Below are positions 28,886 to 38,277 of a stretch of 64,000 nucleotides of DNA, one piece after another. A model generated the notes under the pieces. That model worked only from the letters and a program-made list of their open reading frames with translations. It did no database searches and had not been told where the DNA came from. The translations under genes and the position numbers were made by a program. The stretch lies in assembly GCF_030812775.1 (NCBI RefSeq), contig NZ_JAUSTI010000003.1:248001-312000 (forward strand), written 5' to 3'. The DNA comes from Paenibacillus tundrae (GTDB lineage: Bacteria; Bacillota; Bacilli; Paenibacillales; Paenibacillaceae). How positions within the stretch are numbered: the stretch's first letter is position 1; each line of letters starts with the position of its first letter.

Positions 28886-29881
28886 GTGAGAAACCAATCC
28901 AAAAAGCTTGCTGCGGTTCTGGCGGGTATAATCACGGTTATATTGGTCGGACAAGTAGACAGTGTTCGTACATACATCACGGAGATCCGTGATGGACCGG
29001 GAGCTCAAAATGCATTTGACATGTTCAAAGAGGCTACGGGTGAAGATGCTTTGTTAACAGCTATTCGGGAAAAAGCGGCTGAAACCAAAATTGCTCCAAT
29101 GAATGCCAGAGTAGATCGGGTATGGAAAGCAATTCCCGGATATAATGGAACAGAGATCGATGTGGAGGCTACGTATCGAAAGGCGCTTGGGGGAAACCTG
29201 AACACCAAAATTTCGTATGTTTATCGGCAAACGGAACCGGAGATTGGCCTCAAGGATCTAGGGGCACATCCGATATACCGCGGTAATCCAGAGAAGCCTA
29301 TGGTATCTTTTATGATCAATGTAGCTTGGGGGAATGAATATATTGTCCCGATGCTCGATACACTCGATGCAGAGCAGGTCAAAGCGACTTTTTTCTTGGA
29401 TGGTAGTTGGTTAAGCAAAAATGCGGAACTTGCAAAAGAGATTCAAAAACGTGGACATGAGTTATCGAACCATGCGTATTCCCACCCCAATATGAGTCGA
29501 TTGAGTGCAGAACGGGCAAGGCTGGAGATTAGTAAAACTCAGGATTTACTGCAAAAGACGTTGGGGGTAGAAAATCGTTGGTTTGCACCTCCATCTGGAG
29601 ACTTTAATCAAAAAACGGTAGATATTGCCTCCAGCATGGGTTTACAGACGGTGTTATGGACACTGGATACCGTGGACTGGCGTAAACCAAGCTCAGCGTC
29701 GGTTGTAGCCAAAATTGCCAAAAACGTGGATGCTGGAACCTTAATCCTAATGCACCCAACGGCTGCTTCCTCAGGTGCGTTAAAAGGCATGATTGATTCT
29801 ATTCGAGCCAAAGGACTTATCTTAGGTACCGTCACGGAAACCTTGTCTTCGGAGCGAGTGAAGGCTAAGCCGGTTGAGTGA
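28886..29881 (+). CDS. ylxY: YlxY-type polysaccharide deacetylase-like protein with altered motif 1
   Basis: 331 residues. N-terminal signal/anchor (about 6-23), then a NodB homology domain (about 135-320). Motif 2 is present (NHAYSHPNM with the two zinc His). Motif 1, normally TFDDG with the catalytic base and a metal Asp, reads SFMINVAWG, so both Asp are gone. Motif 3 reads FAPPSGDF rather than RPPYG. YlxY proteins at this pnp-mlpA position in Bacilli share this change, so the activity is uncertain and may be non-hydrolytic. GTG start with GGGAGGA upstream. Probably acts on or near the cell wall. Confidence 0.85.
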   Translation: MRNQSKKLAAVLAGIITVILVGQVDSVRTYITEIRDGPGAQNAFDMFKEATGEDALLTAIREKAAETKIAPMNARVDRVWKAIPGYNGTEIDVEATYRKALGGNLNTKISYVYRQTEPEIGLKDLGAHPIYRGNPEKPMVSFMINVAWGNEYIVPMLDTLDAEQVKATFFLDGSWLSKNAELAKEIQKRGHELSNHAYSHPNMSRLSAERARLEISKTQDLLQKTLGVENRWFAPPSGDFNQKTVDIASSMGLQTVLWTLDTVDWRKPSSASVVAKIAKNVDAGTLILMHPTAASSGALKGMIDSIRAKGLILGTVTETLSSERVKAKPVE

Positions 29882-29983
29882 ACGATGTTTTTTTGTTAAT
29901 ATCAAACAGTTGGAACCAAATGTCGATTTCAATTTTAATTTTATTGAGATCAGCACAATTATAGAGATGTAGGAGGGCCAACC

Positions 29984-31267
29984 GTGAAAAAAATTCAGCT
30001 GGGCAATGGCCTCAGAGTTGTCATGGAACAGATCCCGACCTGTCGTTCCGTGTCTTTCGGTATATGGGTCAAAACAGGTTCGCGTAATGAACAGCTTGCA
30101 AGCAACGGGGTTTCTCATTTTATTGAGCACATGTTGTTCAAGGGAACCGATCGTTATGATGCAAAAGCGATTGCGGAACAATTTGATGCTATTGGTGGTA
30201 ATGTTAATGCCTTTACTTCCAAAGAATACACTTGTTATTATGCAAAAGTATTGGACGAACATCTGCCGATTGCAGTAGACGTATTGTCTGATATGTTTTT
30301 CCGATCCAAAATGGATGAGGGTGAACTAAGTAAAGAAAAGAATGTCATCCTTGAAGAAATATCGATGTACGAAGATACACCAGATGATATGGTGCATGAT
30401 CTTATGGCACTTGCTGCTTATGGCGAGCATCCGCTGGCTTATCCGATCTTAGGTACGGAAGAACGTCTCAAGATGATGGATTCGAGCCATCTGCGCGCAT
30501 ATATGAAAGAGCACTATACCATTGAAAATACAGTCATTAGTATTGCTGGTAATATTGACGACAGTGTCATTGAATTAATGGAAAAGCATTTTGGTGAATT
30601 CGATGTGAATGGGGTTGCCGAGCAAGTTACAGAGCCTAAATTCCAGAGTGGACAGCTTTTCCACAAGAAGAAAACCGAACAGAATCATATTTGTATTTCC
30701 TTCCCAGGCTGCAAAATTGGTGATCCGCTTCAATTCGCTATGGTTGTGTTGAACAACGCCATTGGTGGGGGAATGAGTTCTCGACTGTTCCAGGAAATTC
30801 GGGAGAAACGTGGTTTGGCCTATTCAGTCTATTCCTATCATAGCTCTCATGCGGATAGCGGACTCTTCACAATCTATGCAGGTACTGCACCGAAACAGAC
30901 GAAGGAAGTATTGGATCTGACAAAAGAGGTGCTTAATGATCTGGCAGTTCATGGTTTGTCCGAAGATGAACTACGCAAAGGAAAAGAGCAGCTCAAAGGC
31001 AGTCTGATTCTCAGTTTGGAGAGCACGGGTAGTCGTATGAACCGTCTGGGTAAAAACGAGCTTATGCTGGGCAGACACCATACGTTAGATGAAATGATTG
31101 CCAAAATTGAACAAGTAACCATGGATGATATCGATGCTGTACTAGACCTGATGTTCGCAGAGCCTTTTGCTCTTGCGATGGTTGGGGCTTCGGATCGAAC
31201 TATTGCTGGACTCAGAAGGGATGATTTTGTTGCATTACGTTCAAATTCAAAAGCTACCGGGCAATGA
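29984..31267 (+). CDS. mlpA: M16-family zinc peptidase MlpA/YmxG
   Basis: 427 residues of the pitrilysin/processing-peptidase family. The inverted zinc motif HFIEH is at residues 45-49, followed about 75 residues later by the [16 protein letters not shown] helix that supplies the third ligand. The C-terminal inactive half contains [27 protein letters not shown] start with AGGAGGG 6 nt upstream. The pnp-ylxY-mlpA order is conserved. The substrate is not evident from sequence. Confidence 0.92.
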   Translation: MKKIQLGNGLRVVMEQIPTCRSVSFGIWVKTGSRNEQLASNGVSHFIEHMLFKGTDRYDAKAIAEQFDAIGGNVNAFTSKEYTCYYAKVLDEHLPIAVDVLSDMFFRSKMDEGELSKEKNVILEEISMYEDTPDDMVHDLMALAAYGEHPLAYPILGTEERLKMMDSSHLRAYMKEHYTIENTVISIAGNIDDSVIELMEKHFGEFDVNGVAEQVTEPKFQSGQLFHKKKTEQNHICISFPGCKIGDPLQFAMVVLNNAIGGGMSSRLFQEIREKRGLAYSVYSYHSSHADSGLFTIYAGTAPKQTKEVLDLTKEVLNDLAVHGLSEDELRKGKEQLKGSLILSLESTGSRMNRLGKNELMLGRHHTLDEMIAKIEQVTMDDIDAVLDLMFAEPFALAMVGASDRTIAGLRRDDFVALRSNSKATGQ

Positions 31268-31673
31268 AGATATTAAACTGCCACAAAAAATGTCGGAGCT
31301 TGCTTCCGGCTTTGATGTAGTGGCCGCATTACAGGAAGACGTTACATTGCAACCAGGTCAACGTACACTTATTCCAACAGGTCTCGCAATGGCTATGCCG
31401 GCAGGCCTTGAAGCACAGATCCGTCCACGTAGTGGACTTGCATTCAAACACGGGATCACGTGTCTGAACACACCAGGCACCATTGATGCCGACTATCGTG
31501 GAGAAGTAAAGGTGTTGCTCATTAATCTTGGGCAAGAGCCATTTACTATTGTACGTGGTGAGCGTATTGCTCAAATCGTTTTCCAAACCGTACCTGTAGT
31601 GGAGTTATCTGAAGTTAGTGAGCTTTCGGAAACGATTCGTGGAGAAGGCGGATTCGGCCATACAGGAAAATAA
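31230..31673 (+). CDS. dut: dUTP diphosphatase
   Basis: About 147 residues, trimeric dUTPase. All five motifs are seen: [37 protein letters not shown] and the C-terminal GGFGHTGK. It hydrolyses dUTP to dUMP, keeping uracil out of DNA. The start is uncertain: TTG codons at 31227 and 31230 fit the AAGGGA at 31216-31221 better than the ATG at 31221. The gene overlaps the end of mlpA by about 38 nt in another frame. A terminator follows. Confidence 0.92.
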   Translation: MHYVQIQKLPGNEDIKLPQKMSELASGFDVVAALQEDVTLQPGQRTLIPTGLAMAMPAGLEAQIRPRSGLAFKHGITCLNTPGTIDADYRGEVKVLLINLGQEPFTIVRGERIAQIVFQTVPVVELSEVSELSETIRGEGGFGHTGK

Positions 31674-31743
31674 ATGAAGTACATATGCATTCTTGGTGGA
31701 GTCGATCGCGATGACCAGGTATGCGCATATGAACGGATCAGGA

Positions 31744-31779
31744 AGAGTCATCCCGAGACAGTGGGATGGCTCTTTTTTT
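31744..31779 (+). terminator. terminator after dut
   Basis: AGAGTCATCCC (31744-31754) / GGGATGGCTCT (31763-31773) with one G-T pair, then seven T. It isolates the following sporulation operon. Confidence 0.9.
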
Positions 31780-31789
31780 AATGTGTTTT

Positions 31790-31818
31790 CACCCCTATGT
31801 AGGCAACTGCATACGATA
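31790..31818 (+). promoter_or_regulatory. sigma-K-type promoter of dpaAB
   Basis: CACC at -35 (31790-31793), 16-nt spacer, CATACGATA at -10 (31810-31818), matching the sigma-K consensus (AC ... CATAnnnTA). The dpa (spoVF) operon is sigma-K-dependent in B. subtilis, so site and function agree. Confidence 0.75.
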
Positions 31819-31851
31819 AGGCATACGTGTGGTGAAAGGAGTGACGTCCCG

Positions 31852-32751
31852 ATGCTGACCGGTGTCCGGATAGTAGTCCTGGGCGGAGATGCGCGGCAGC
31901 TTGAAGTCATTCAAAAGTGCGCAGAGTTGGATGCTACGGTAACCGTGGTTGGATTCGACAGGCTGGAGTGCTCTATTCCGGGAATTGAACTTCAGGAATT
32001 GGATGATGAAGTATTCGCTTCCGCAGATGTGTTGATTCTACCCGTCGTAGGTTGTGATGATCAGGGTAAAGTGAATACGTCATTCAGTGAGTTGCCGATT
32101 TTTCTAAAAAAGGAGCATGTTGCGGCATTGCCGGAGCATTGCATTGTCTTTACAGGCATGGCTAAACCATTCTTACGTAATCTGTGTCAAGAGAATGGGC
32201 TGCGATTAATTGAAGTGTTGAATCGTGATGATATTGCGCTCTATAACTCTATTCCGACAGCAGAGGGCGCTATCGCTATGGCGATTCGCGAGACGGACTT
32301 CACGATCCACGGATCGGAATGTATTGTGCTTGGTTTGGGTCGTACGGGATTCACAATGGCCAAAACACTGCAGGGACTTGGAGCAAATGTACGGGTTGGA
32401 ATCAGGCGTGAAGAGGATGTTGCTCGCGCGACAATTATGGGCTGGAAGCCTTTTATGACAACGGATTTGGCTGCTCAAACCGGGGAAGTTGACTTGCTTT
32501 TTAATACGATACCGACTATGATAATCACAGCACAAATCCTGTCCAGAATGCCGCAAAAAGCAGTCATTATCGACCTTGCATCTGCCCCTGGTGGCTGCGA
32601 TTTTCGATATGCTGAAAAACGCGGTATGAAGGCGCTGCTAGCGCCTGGCCTCCCCGGTATAGTTGCTCCCAAAACGGCTGGCGGTATTATTGCCGACGCG
32701 CTGATCCGTTTGCTTTTGGAAGAACAAAACGCACGGGAGGTTGAACAATGA
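31852..32751 (+). CDS. dpaA: dipicolinate synthase subunit A
   Basis: 299 residues, SpoVFA. A Rossmann NAD(P)-binding domain in the C-terminal half (CIVLGLGRTGFTMAKTLQGLG, about 155-175) with an N-terminal domain starting MLTGVRIVVLGGDARQLE. With DpaB it converts a DAP-pathway intermediate to dipicolinate for the spore core in the mother cell. The ATG at 31852 has AAAGGAG upstream; the longer open frame from 31693 crosses a terminator and was rejected. It overlaps dpaB by 4 nt. Confidence 0.95.
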   Translation: MLTGVRIVVLGGDARQLEVIQKCAELDATVTVVGFDRLECSIPGIELQELDDEVFASADVLILPVVGCDDQGKVNTSFSELPIFLKKEHVAALPEHCIVFTGMAKPFLRNLCQENGLRLIEVLNRDDIALYNSIPTAEGAIAMAIRETDFTIHGSECIVLGLGRTGFTMAKTLQGLGANVRVGIRREEDVARATIMGWKPFMTTDLAAQTGEVDLLFNTIPTMIITAQILSRMPQKAVIIDLASAPGGCDFRYAEKRGMKALLAPGLPGIVAPKTAGGIIADALIRLLLEEQNAREVEQ

Positions 32752-33344
32752 ACTGGCAGGGAAAAACGGTAGGTTACGCAATTACAGGGTCTCATTGTAC
32801 GTTTGAAGAGGTTATGCCGGTCATTAGCCGGTTCGTAGCTGAAGGCGCAAATGTGGTTCCTATTATTTCCAATTCAGTTTTAACGACGGATACACGTTTT
32901 GGAACGGCTCAGAATTGGCAGAAACAGTTGAAAGATATAACGGGTAATGATATTATTTCTACAATTGTTGAGGCGGAACCGTTAGGGCCTTCCAAATTGC
33001 TGGATGTACTCGTTATCGCTCCTTGCACAGGGAATACGACGAGTAAGCTCGCTAATGCAATGACCGATAGTCCTGTGCTGATGGCAGCCAAAGCGCAGAT
33101 GCGCAATCAGCGTCCTGTCGTACTCGCTATTTCTACGAATGATGGTCTGGGTCTGAATGCAGCCAACATCGCCAAACTGCTTGTAGCGAAATACATGTAT
33201 TTTGTGCCGTTCGGGCAGGATGATCCGGTGAAGAAGCCTAATTCGTTAGTAGCCAAGATGGAACTGATTCCAGAAGCTTGCTGGAGTGCACTGGATGGTA
33301 AACAGCTACAGCCAATGATTGTTGAACGTTCTCCACAAGCTTAA
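32748..33344 (+). CDS. dpaB: dipicolinate synthase subunit B
   Basis: 198 residues of the flavoprotein (HFCD) fold, SpoVFB: GYAITGSHCTFEEVMPVI at the N-terminus, VIAPCTGNTTSKLANAMTDSPVLMAAKA in the middle. Partner of DpaA in dipicolinate synthesis. GAGGTTG upstream; the ATG overlaps the dpaA stop (ATGA). The gene next downstream should be asd, but only a remnant is found. Confidence 0.95.
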   Translation: MNWQGKTVGYAITGSHCTFEEVMPVISRFVAEGANVVPIISNSVLTTDTRFGTAQNWQKQLKDITGNDIISTIVEAEPLGPSKLLDVLVIAPCTGNTTSKLANAMTDSPVLMAAKAQMRNQRPVVLAISTNDGLGLNAANIAKLLVAKYMYFVPFGQDDPVKKPNSLVAKMELIPEACWSALDGKQLQPMIVERSPQA

Positions 33345-33360
33345 TGTAATATATAATCTT

Positions 33361-33720
33361 GGCCTGTTGTTAAATACGGTTTCGCAGAGGAACAAGTTCA
33401 AGGATAACGGTTATACGCTTGAAGAGATGCATAAGGTTCGATAGACAAAGAAAATCATGGGGGACGATAAACCAGGTGTGAATACCAGCCTGTGTCCGCG
33501 TTCCTGTCGTGTAAGGGCATTCCTGTTTGCGATGCTTAAGCTCACCGCAAGCGGGATGCGTTCATAGGTCTTGCGTATTATGGCGGTAACATTCGTGACC
33601 TGTGTGTAGATTGTCAGGTGCAAACATTCTACTAACGGGAATGCCATGTATGCCGTACAGTGGGTGAAGTTATCGCATCGGGACGCTCCCTAGGTTGATC
33701 CATTTGTTGATTTGGCCCGT
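33361..33720 (+). pseudogene. asd: decayed remnant of aspartate-semialdehyde dehydrogenase (asd)
   Basis: In the frame of base 33373 the sequence reads QRNKFKDNGYTLEEMHKV, then a TAG stop (33442), then TKKIMGDD. After a frameshift near 33480 it reads ACVRVPVV, TAA (33512), GHS. These match in order the Asd segments around DKFxDNGYTxEEM, ETKKIM and ATCVRVPVxxGHS. The N-terminal two-thirds, with the NADP-binding and catalytic Cys regions, is missing. The position between dpaB and dapG is exactly the asd slot of Bacilli (spoVFAB-asd-dapG-dapA). Beyond about 33530 similarity is faint and the 3' limit is a guess. Confidence 0.82.
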
Positions 33721-33757
33721 GTCTAGTCTTCTTGCGTACACAAATGGAGGAATAAAG

Positions 33758-34975
33758 ATGCGCATCATGGTACAGAAATTCGGTGGCACGTCGCTATCTA
33801 CCGTTCAGGCTAGAGAGCACGTGCTCCGTCATATTAAACGTGAGCTTGAAGCAGGCCTAAGTTTGGTGGTTGTTGTTTCCGCCATGGGTCGCCGAGGTGA
33901 GCCTTACGCAACAGATACATTACTGGACTGGACTGCCCAGAACGGAAATGCCATATCTGCACGTGAGAGGGATTTACTGCTGTGCTGTGGTGAAATCATA
34001 TCAGCAACTACACTTAGCAGTTTGCTGGAACATGAAGGGATATCCACGACAGTGCTGACCGGAGCGCAAGCAGGGTTTGTGACGGACGACAATTTCGGGA
34101 ATGCCCGGATTTTGGATGTCCGTCCTGTTCGTGTACTGGAGCAACTTGAGCAGGGACGGGTCGTTATTGTTACAGGGTTTCAAGGGCAGACGGAGAATGG
34201 AGACTTTACTACGCTTGGTCGTGGTGGAAGTGATACATCGGCTACAGCATTGGGTGCTGCACTACGTGCGGAGATGGTTGATATTTATACCGATGTCAAT
34301 GGCATATTGACTGCCGATCCGCGGATCGTTGAAGATGCACGTCCTTTGACTGTTGTGAGTTATGCCGAAATCTGCAATATGGCGCATCATGGTGCCAAGG
34401 TCATCCATCCCCGTGCGGTAGAGATTGCCATGCAAGCTCAAATTCCGGTGCGTGTACGCTCTACTTTTGCGGACAGTGAAGGTACGCTGGTAACACATCC
34501 TGAAGGATTTCAAGATGTACAGACAGGCATTATTGACCGTTATGTAACAGGTATAGCTTATGTAAGCAATGTGACTCAGATTGCGGTTGAAGTTCCTGGC
34601 GGTGCGGATCGATTACAGCTCAAGGTGTTTAAAACGATGGCTGAGAATTCGATCAGTGTCGATTTTATTAATGTGACCCCATCGGGAGTCGTATATACGG
34701 TGTTTGACAGTGATTCTGAGAAGGCGATTCAAGTTCTGCAGGAGATTGGTCTTAAACCCCAAAGTTTGTCTGGCTGTGCCAAAGTATCAGTGATCGGTGG
34801 GGGCATTAATGGTGTACCAGGGATCATGGCTAGAATTGTGGAGTCATTAACGCTAGCCGATATTCAGATTCTGCAATCCGCAGATTCCAACACCACCATC
34901 TGGGTACTCGTAAAAAAAGAAGATATGGTTCAGGCATTGAGGGCGCTTCACGCCTCATTCGAACTTCATTTATAA
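33758..34975 (+). CDS. dapG: aspartate kinase (DapG/AK I type)
   Basis: 405 residues. N-terminal kinase domain with KFGGTSLST (about 7-15), GRGGSDTSATALGAAL and TDVNGILTADPR; the C-terminal regulatory region holds tandem ACT domains (about 265-405). Phosphorylates aspartate, the first step toward DAP, lysine, threonine and methionine. In B. subtilis DapG is inhibited by meso-DAP; the same is likely but not shown here. TGGAGGA precedes the ATG at 33758. It lies between the asd remnant and dapA. Confidence 0.95.
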   Translation: MRIMVQKFGGTSLSTVQAREHVLRHIKRELEAGLSLVVVVSAMGRRGEPYATDTLLDWTAQNGNAISARERDLLLCCGEIISATTLSSLLEHEGISTTVLTGAQAGFVTDDNFGNARILDVRPVRVLEQLEQGRVVIVTGFQGQTENGDFTTLGRGGSDTSATALGAALRAEMVDIYTDVNGILTADPRIVEDARPLTVVSYAEICNMAHHGAKVIHPRAVEIAMQAQIPVRVRSTFADSEGTLVTHPEGFQDVQTGIIDRYVTGIAYVSNVTQIAVEVPGGADRLQLKVFKTMAENSISVDFINVTPSGVVYTVFDSDSEKAIQVLQEIGLKPQSLSGCAKVSVIGGGINGVPGIMARIVESLTLADIQILQSADSNTTIWVLVKKEDMVQALRALHASFELHL

Positions 34976-35017
34976 GCTGAATTGAACCGAGCAGACCTGT
35001 TTTGAGGAGGAATCGAA

Positions 35018-35893
35018 GTGGACTTTGGAAGATTGATTACAGCAATGGTCACTCCGTTTAACGATCAAGGAGAGATTCATTGGGAGGAAACAGCACGACT
35101 AATTGACTATCTGATTGTAGAACAAAAGTCTGAAACACTTGTTGTTTCTGGAACGACAGGGGAGTCTCCCACGCTTAGCGATTCGGAAAAGGTACAACTT
35201 TTCGAGTTTACAGTCAAACATGCTGCTGGCCGTTGCAAAATTATCGCCGGCACGGGAAGTAATAACACGGCTCATTCGATCCATCTAACACAAGAGGCCG
35301 AGCGTGTAGGTGCTGATGGGGTATTGTTGGTGGTTCCCTACTACAACAAGCCAAGTCAGGAAGGGATGTTTAAACATTTTGAGGCTATCGCAGCCTCGAC
35401 TAAACTCCCGGTTATGCTCTATAACGTTCCTGGACGTACGGTAGCGAGCCTTACTGCGGCTACAACGCTTCGTCTTGCTCAGATTCCAAACATCATTGCA
35501 ACGAAAGAGTGTGCCTCGTTAGAGCACGTTACGTTAATCGCTGCGGATGCGCCTGAGCATTTCAGAGTGTACACAGGAGACGATGCTTCTGGACTACCAG
35601 CGCTTGCCGTAGGTGCCCATGGCATTGTTAGTGTAGCTAGTCATGTGATTGGGGCAGAGATGAAAACGATGATTGATTCGTTTGTCGGAGGAGATCCTCT
35701 GCAAGCTGCGAAGATTCATCAGAAACTTTTCCCGATATTCAAAGGACTATTTGAGTGTCCACAGCCTCTCCCTAACCCGGTAGCGGTTAAATATGCACTG
35801 ACAATGCGTGGATTAAACGTAGGTTCAGTGCGTCTTCCGCTCATTGCTCCAACCGAGGAAGAGCAAGTGTATATTCGAGGGCTGTTTAACTAG
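35018..35893 (+). CDS. dapA: 4-hydroxy-tetrahydrodipicolinate synthase
   Basis: 291 residues, TIM-barrel class I lyase. Condenses pyruvate with aspartate semialdehyde. Motifs are VSGTTGESPTLS (about 42-53), YYNKPSQEGMF, LYNVPGRT and the Schiff-base Lys in IATKECAS (about residue 162). GTG start with GAGGAGG upstream. Its substrate must come from an aspartate-semialdehyde dehydrogenase encoded elsewhere, because the local asd is broken. Terminator downstream. Confidence 0.97.
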   Translation: MDFGRLITAMVTPFNDQGEIHWEETARLIDYLIVEQKSETLVVSGTTGESPTLSDSEKVQLFEFTVKHAAGRCKIIAGTGSNNTAHSIHLTQEAERVGADGVLLVVPYYNKPSQEGMFKHFEAIAASTKLPVMLYNVPGRTVASLTAATTLRLAQIPNIIATKECASLEHVTLIAADAPEHFRVYTGDDASGLPALAVGAHGIVSVASHVIGAEMKTMIDSFVGGDPLQAAKIHQKLFPIFKGLFECPQPLPNPVAVKYALTMRGLNVGSVRLPLIAPTEEEQVYIRGLFN

Positions 35894-35957
35894 AGTAAGT
35901 CAGCAATACTTAGAATAATTATTTTATTAATATTTTCCAGAATATTAAATGGATCTC

Positions 35958-35999
35958 AAGAACCGTTCTTCTGCTCTATAAGAAGACGGTTCTTTTTTT
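35958..35999 (+). terminator. terminator after dapA
   Basis: AAGAACCGT-T-CTTCT pairs with AGAAG-ACGGTTCTT across a 7-nt loop, then a run of seven T. Confidence 0.9.
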
Positions 36000-36383
36000 A
36001 TTCCCCTATTTTAGGCTGATTCACATTCAATGTCAGAGGGAAACCTATGTATAACGACACAGTGACTTGTTTTTTTTGTTTTTAATCATGTATAATGATG
36101 TCAAGTGACTGGGTGCGGTATTTTTTTGAAATTGAAAGCGACATCGTTAGGTGATGTGGCTTTGCGGTGAAAAGGGAAGGAACGGCTAAGAAGGAATCAT
36201 TTCAAAAATCCAACTTGTTGGTGAAGGGGAATAACTTCGAAGAACTTCTTCCAAATATCGTGAATAGAGGCGTTCATAACCATTGATACCTAATATTTAG
36301 GTTGAAGTGTGAGGACTGCTTTTCTTAACTTACAATAAATAATAAGGTACGACGTCCAACTACCATAGGAGGTTTAGATTCAT
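36000..36383 (+). promoter_or_regulatory. rnjB promoter region and long 5' leader
   Basis: A sigma-A promoter TTGTTT (36067-36072), 18-nt spacer, TATAAT (36091-36096) is followed by about 280 nt of untranslated leader. It holds small hairpins, for example GACATC/GATGTC-like near 36143 and ACCTAA/TTAGGT near 36290-36305. No ORF of note is present. The leader is long enough to carry a regulatory RNA, but I recognise no known class. Confidence 0.6.
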
Positions 36384-38063
36384 TTGTCTAAGAAAAATAA
36401 TAACGATAAACTGATGATTTTTGCACTGGGCGGCGTAGGTGAAATTGGTAAAAATATGTACGTCATCCAATATGCCAACGACATTGTTGTCGTAGATGCT
36501 GGTCTTAAATTCCCTGAAGAAGATATGCTTGGAATCGATATTGTCATTCCTGACATCTCTTATCTGACTGAAAATCGTGACAAAGTAAGAGGCATTATTT
36601 TGACTCACGGACACGAGGATCATATCGGCGGCTTGCCATATGTTCTGAAACATTTGAACGTTCCGGTATACGGAACAAAACTTACCCTCGGTCTTGTAGA
36701 AAACAAGCTGAAAGAAGCGAATTTGCTGGGTGAAACAAAACGGATTTTGATCGATGCTGATTCCGAGATTCAACTGGGTTCTGTGCTGAAAGCAACATTC
36801 TTCGCCACTAACCATAGTATTCCGGATTCTGTGGGTGTATGCGTGGAAACACCAGAAGGTGCTGTTGTTCATACAGGTGACTTCAAATTTGACCACACAC
36901 CAGTCAACGGTCAATATGCGGATCTTCAACGTATGGCACAGATCGGAACGAATGGCGTACTTGCTCTCTTGTCCGATAGTACAAATGCAGAGAAGCCAGG
37001 ATTCACGCCTTCGGAGAAAAATGTGGGCATCGTTCTGGAAGACATTTTCCGTAAAGCGAGTCAACGTGTTGTTGTAGCAACATTTGCTTCGAACGTACAC
37101 CGGATTCAACAGGTCATCAATGCAGCGGAAGTGACTGGACGTAAAGTTGCAGTTATCGGACGCAGTATGGTGAACGTAGTAGGGATCGCTTCTGAGCTAG
37201 GTTATCTTGAAATTCCAGATGGCATGATCATTGAACCGGAAGAAGTAGGCAAAATGGCTGCTGACCGTGTTGTAATTCTCTGCACAGGAAGCCAAGGCGA
37301 GCCAATGTCCGCTCTGACTCGGATGGCCCGTTCGACGCATCGTAAAGTAGATATTCTGCCTGGTGATACTGTAATTATTGCAGCAACACCTGTTCCTGGT
37401 AATGAAAAATATGTAGGACGTACAATTGATGAATTGTTCCGTCTGGGTGCTAACGTGCATTACAGCGGTGCCAACAGTGGCGTTCACGTATCCGGTCACG
37501 GTAGTCAGGAAGAATTGAAATTGATGCTCAACCTGATGAAACCAAAATTCTTCTTGCCAATCCACGGTGAATTCCGTATGCAACGCCGCCATGCAGTACT
37601 TGCAGAATCGGTTGGCATTGATCCGGACAACATTTTTATCACTGACATCGGTGAAGTAATAGAAATCCAAGGTGGCTCTGCTCGTAGAGCAGGTAAAGTT
37701 ACTGCAGGTAACGTATTGATTGATGGCCTGGGTGTAGGCGACGTAGGTAATATCGTACTTCGTGACCGCAAACTGTTATCTCAAGATGGTATTCTGGTTG
37801 TTGTAGTAACGCTCAGCAAACAGGATGGCAAAATTGTATCAGGTCCGGACATTATCTCCCGTGGTTTTGTATACGTACGGGAATCCGAAGGACTGCTTGA
37901 TGAAGCGAATCGCATTGTAAGTAGCACATTGCAAAAGCTGATGAGTGAGAACGTAAACGAATGGGCTTCACTCAAAACGAATGTCAAAGATGCACTGGGA
38001 CGCTTCTTGTATGAGCAAACTCGTCGTAGACCGATGATTTTGCCAATCATCATGGAAGTTTAA
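36384..38063 (+). CDS. rnjB: ribonuclease J with intact active site
   Basis: 559 residues, metallo-beta-lactamase/beta-CASP RNase. The metal motif HGHEDHIGG (about 74-82), HTGDFKFDHTP, the beta-CASP SGHGSQEEL and PIHGEFRMQ region and the C-terminal domain are all present. An endo- and 5'-3' exoribonuclease. By position (after dapA, before tepA) it corresponds to B. subtilis rnjB (RNase J2), but it keeps the complete HxHxDH motif usually associated with J1. TTG start with AGGAGG about 11 nt upstream. Confidence 0.93.
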   Translation: MSKKNNNDKLMIFALGGVGEIGKNMYVIQYANDIVVVDAGLKFPEEDMLGIDIVIPDISYLTENRDKVRGIILTHGHEDHIGGLPYVLKHLNVPVYGTKLTLGLVENKLKEANLLGETKRILIDADSEIQLGSVLKATFFATNHSIPDSVGVCVETPEGAVVHTGDFKFDHTPVNGQYADLQRMAQIGTNGVLALLSDSTNAEKPGFTPSEKNVGIVLEDIFRKASQRVVVATFASNVHRIQQVINAAEVTGRKVAVIGRSMVNVVGIASELGYLEIPDGMIIEPEEVGKMAADRVVILCTGSQGEPMSALTRMARSTHRKVDILPGDTVIIAATPVPGNEKYVGRTIDELFRLGANVHYSGANSGVHVSGHGSQEELKLMLNLMKPKFFLPIHGEFRMQRRHAVLAESVGIDPDNIFITDIGEVIEIQGGSARRAGKVTAGNVLIDGLGVGDVGNIVLRDRKLLSQDGILVVVVTLSKQDGKIVSGPDIISRGFVYVRESEGLLDEANRIVSSTLQKLMSENVNEWASLKTNVKDALGRFLYEQTRRRPMILPIIMEV

Positions 38064-38101
38064 ACGTACGATAAACAAACATATATTCAGGCACACAGTC
38101 G

Positions 38102-38155
38102 CCCCTTCTCTACGAGTAATATTGGACGGTTCCTCGTAGAGAAGGGGCTTTTTTG
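38102..38155 (+). terminator. terminator after rnjB
   Basis: Perfect 16-bp stem GCCCCTTCTCTACGAG (38102-38117) / CTCGTAGAGAAGGGGC (38134-38149) then TTTTTT. Confidence 0.95.
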
Positions 38156-38277
38156 TGTTTGTTACATCTTTTCTGCCACGTGACACACCTATTTGAATAT
38201 GAAGTGGGTATAAGGAGGCTGGAAAATTCCCCATACTAAGGCAAACATCAAATGTATTGGAGAAGGGGAATAGCCTA

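Noticed and set aside
33361..33757. lysine riboswitch upstream of dapG
   Set aside because: The expected conserved L-box core sequences are absent and the region is better explained as an asd remnant.
36360..37109. 249-codon minus-strand open frame over rnjB
   Set aside because: Shadow of a conserved gene on the other strand.
38205..38260. possible sigma-E promoter upstream of tepA (CATACTAA)
   Set aside because: The -10 is imperfect and the spacing to GTATAAG is about 17 nt, outside the usual range.
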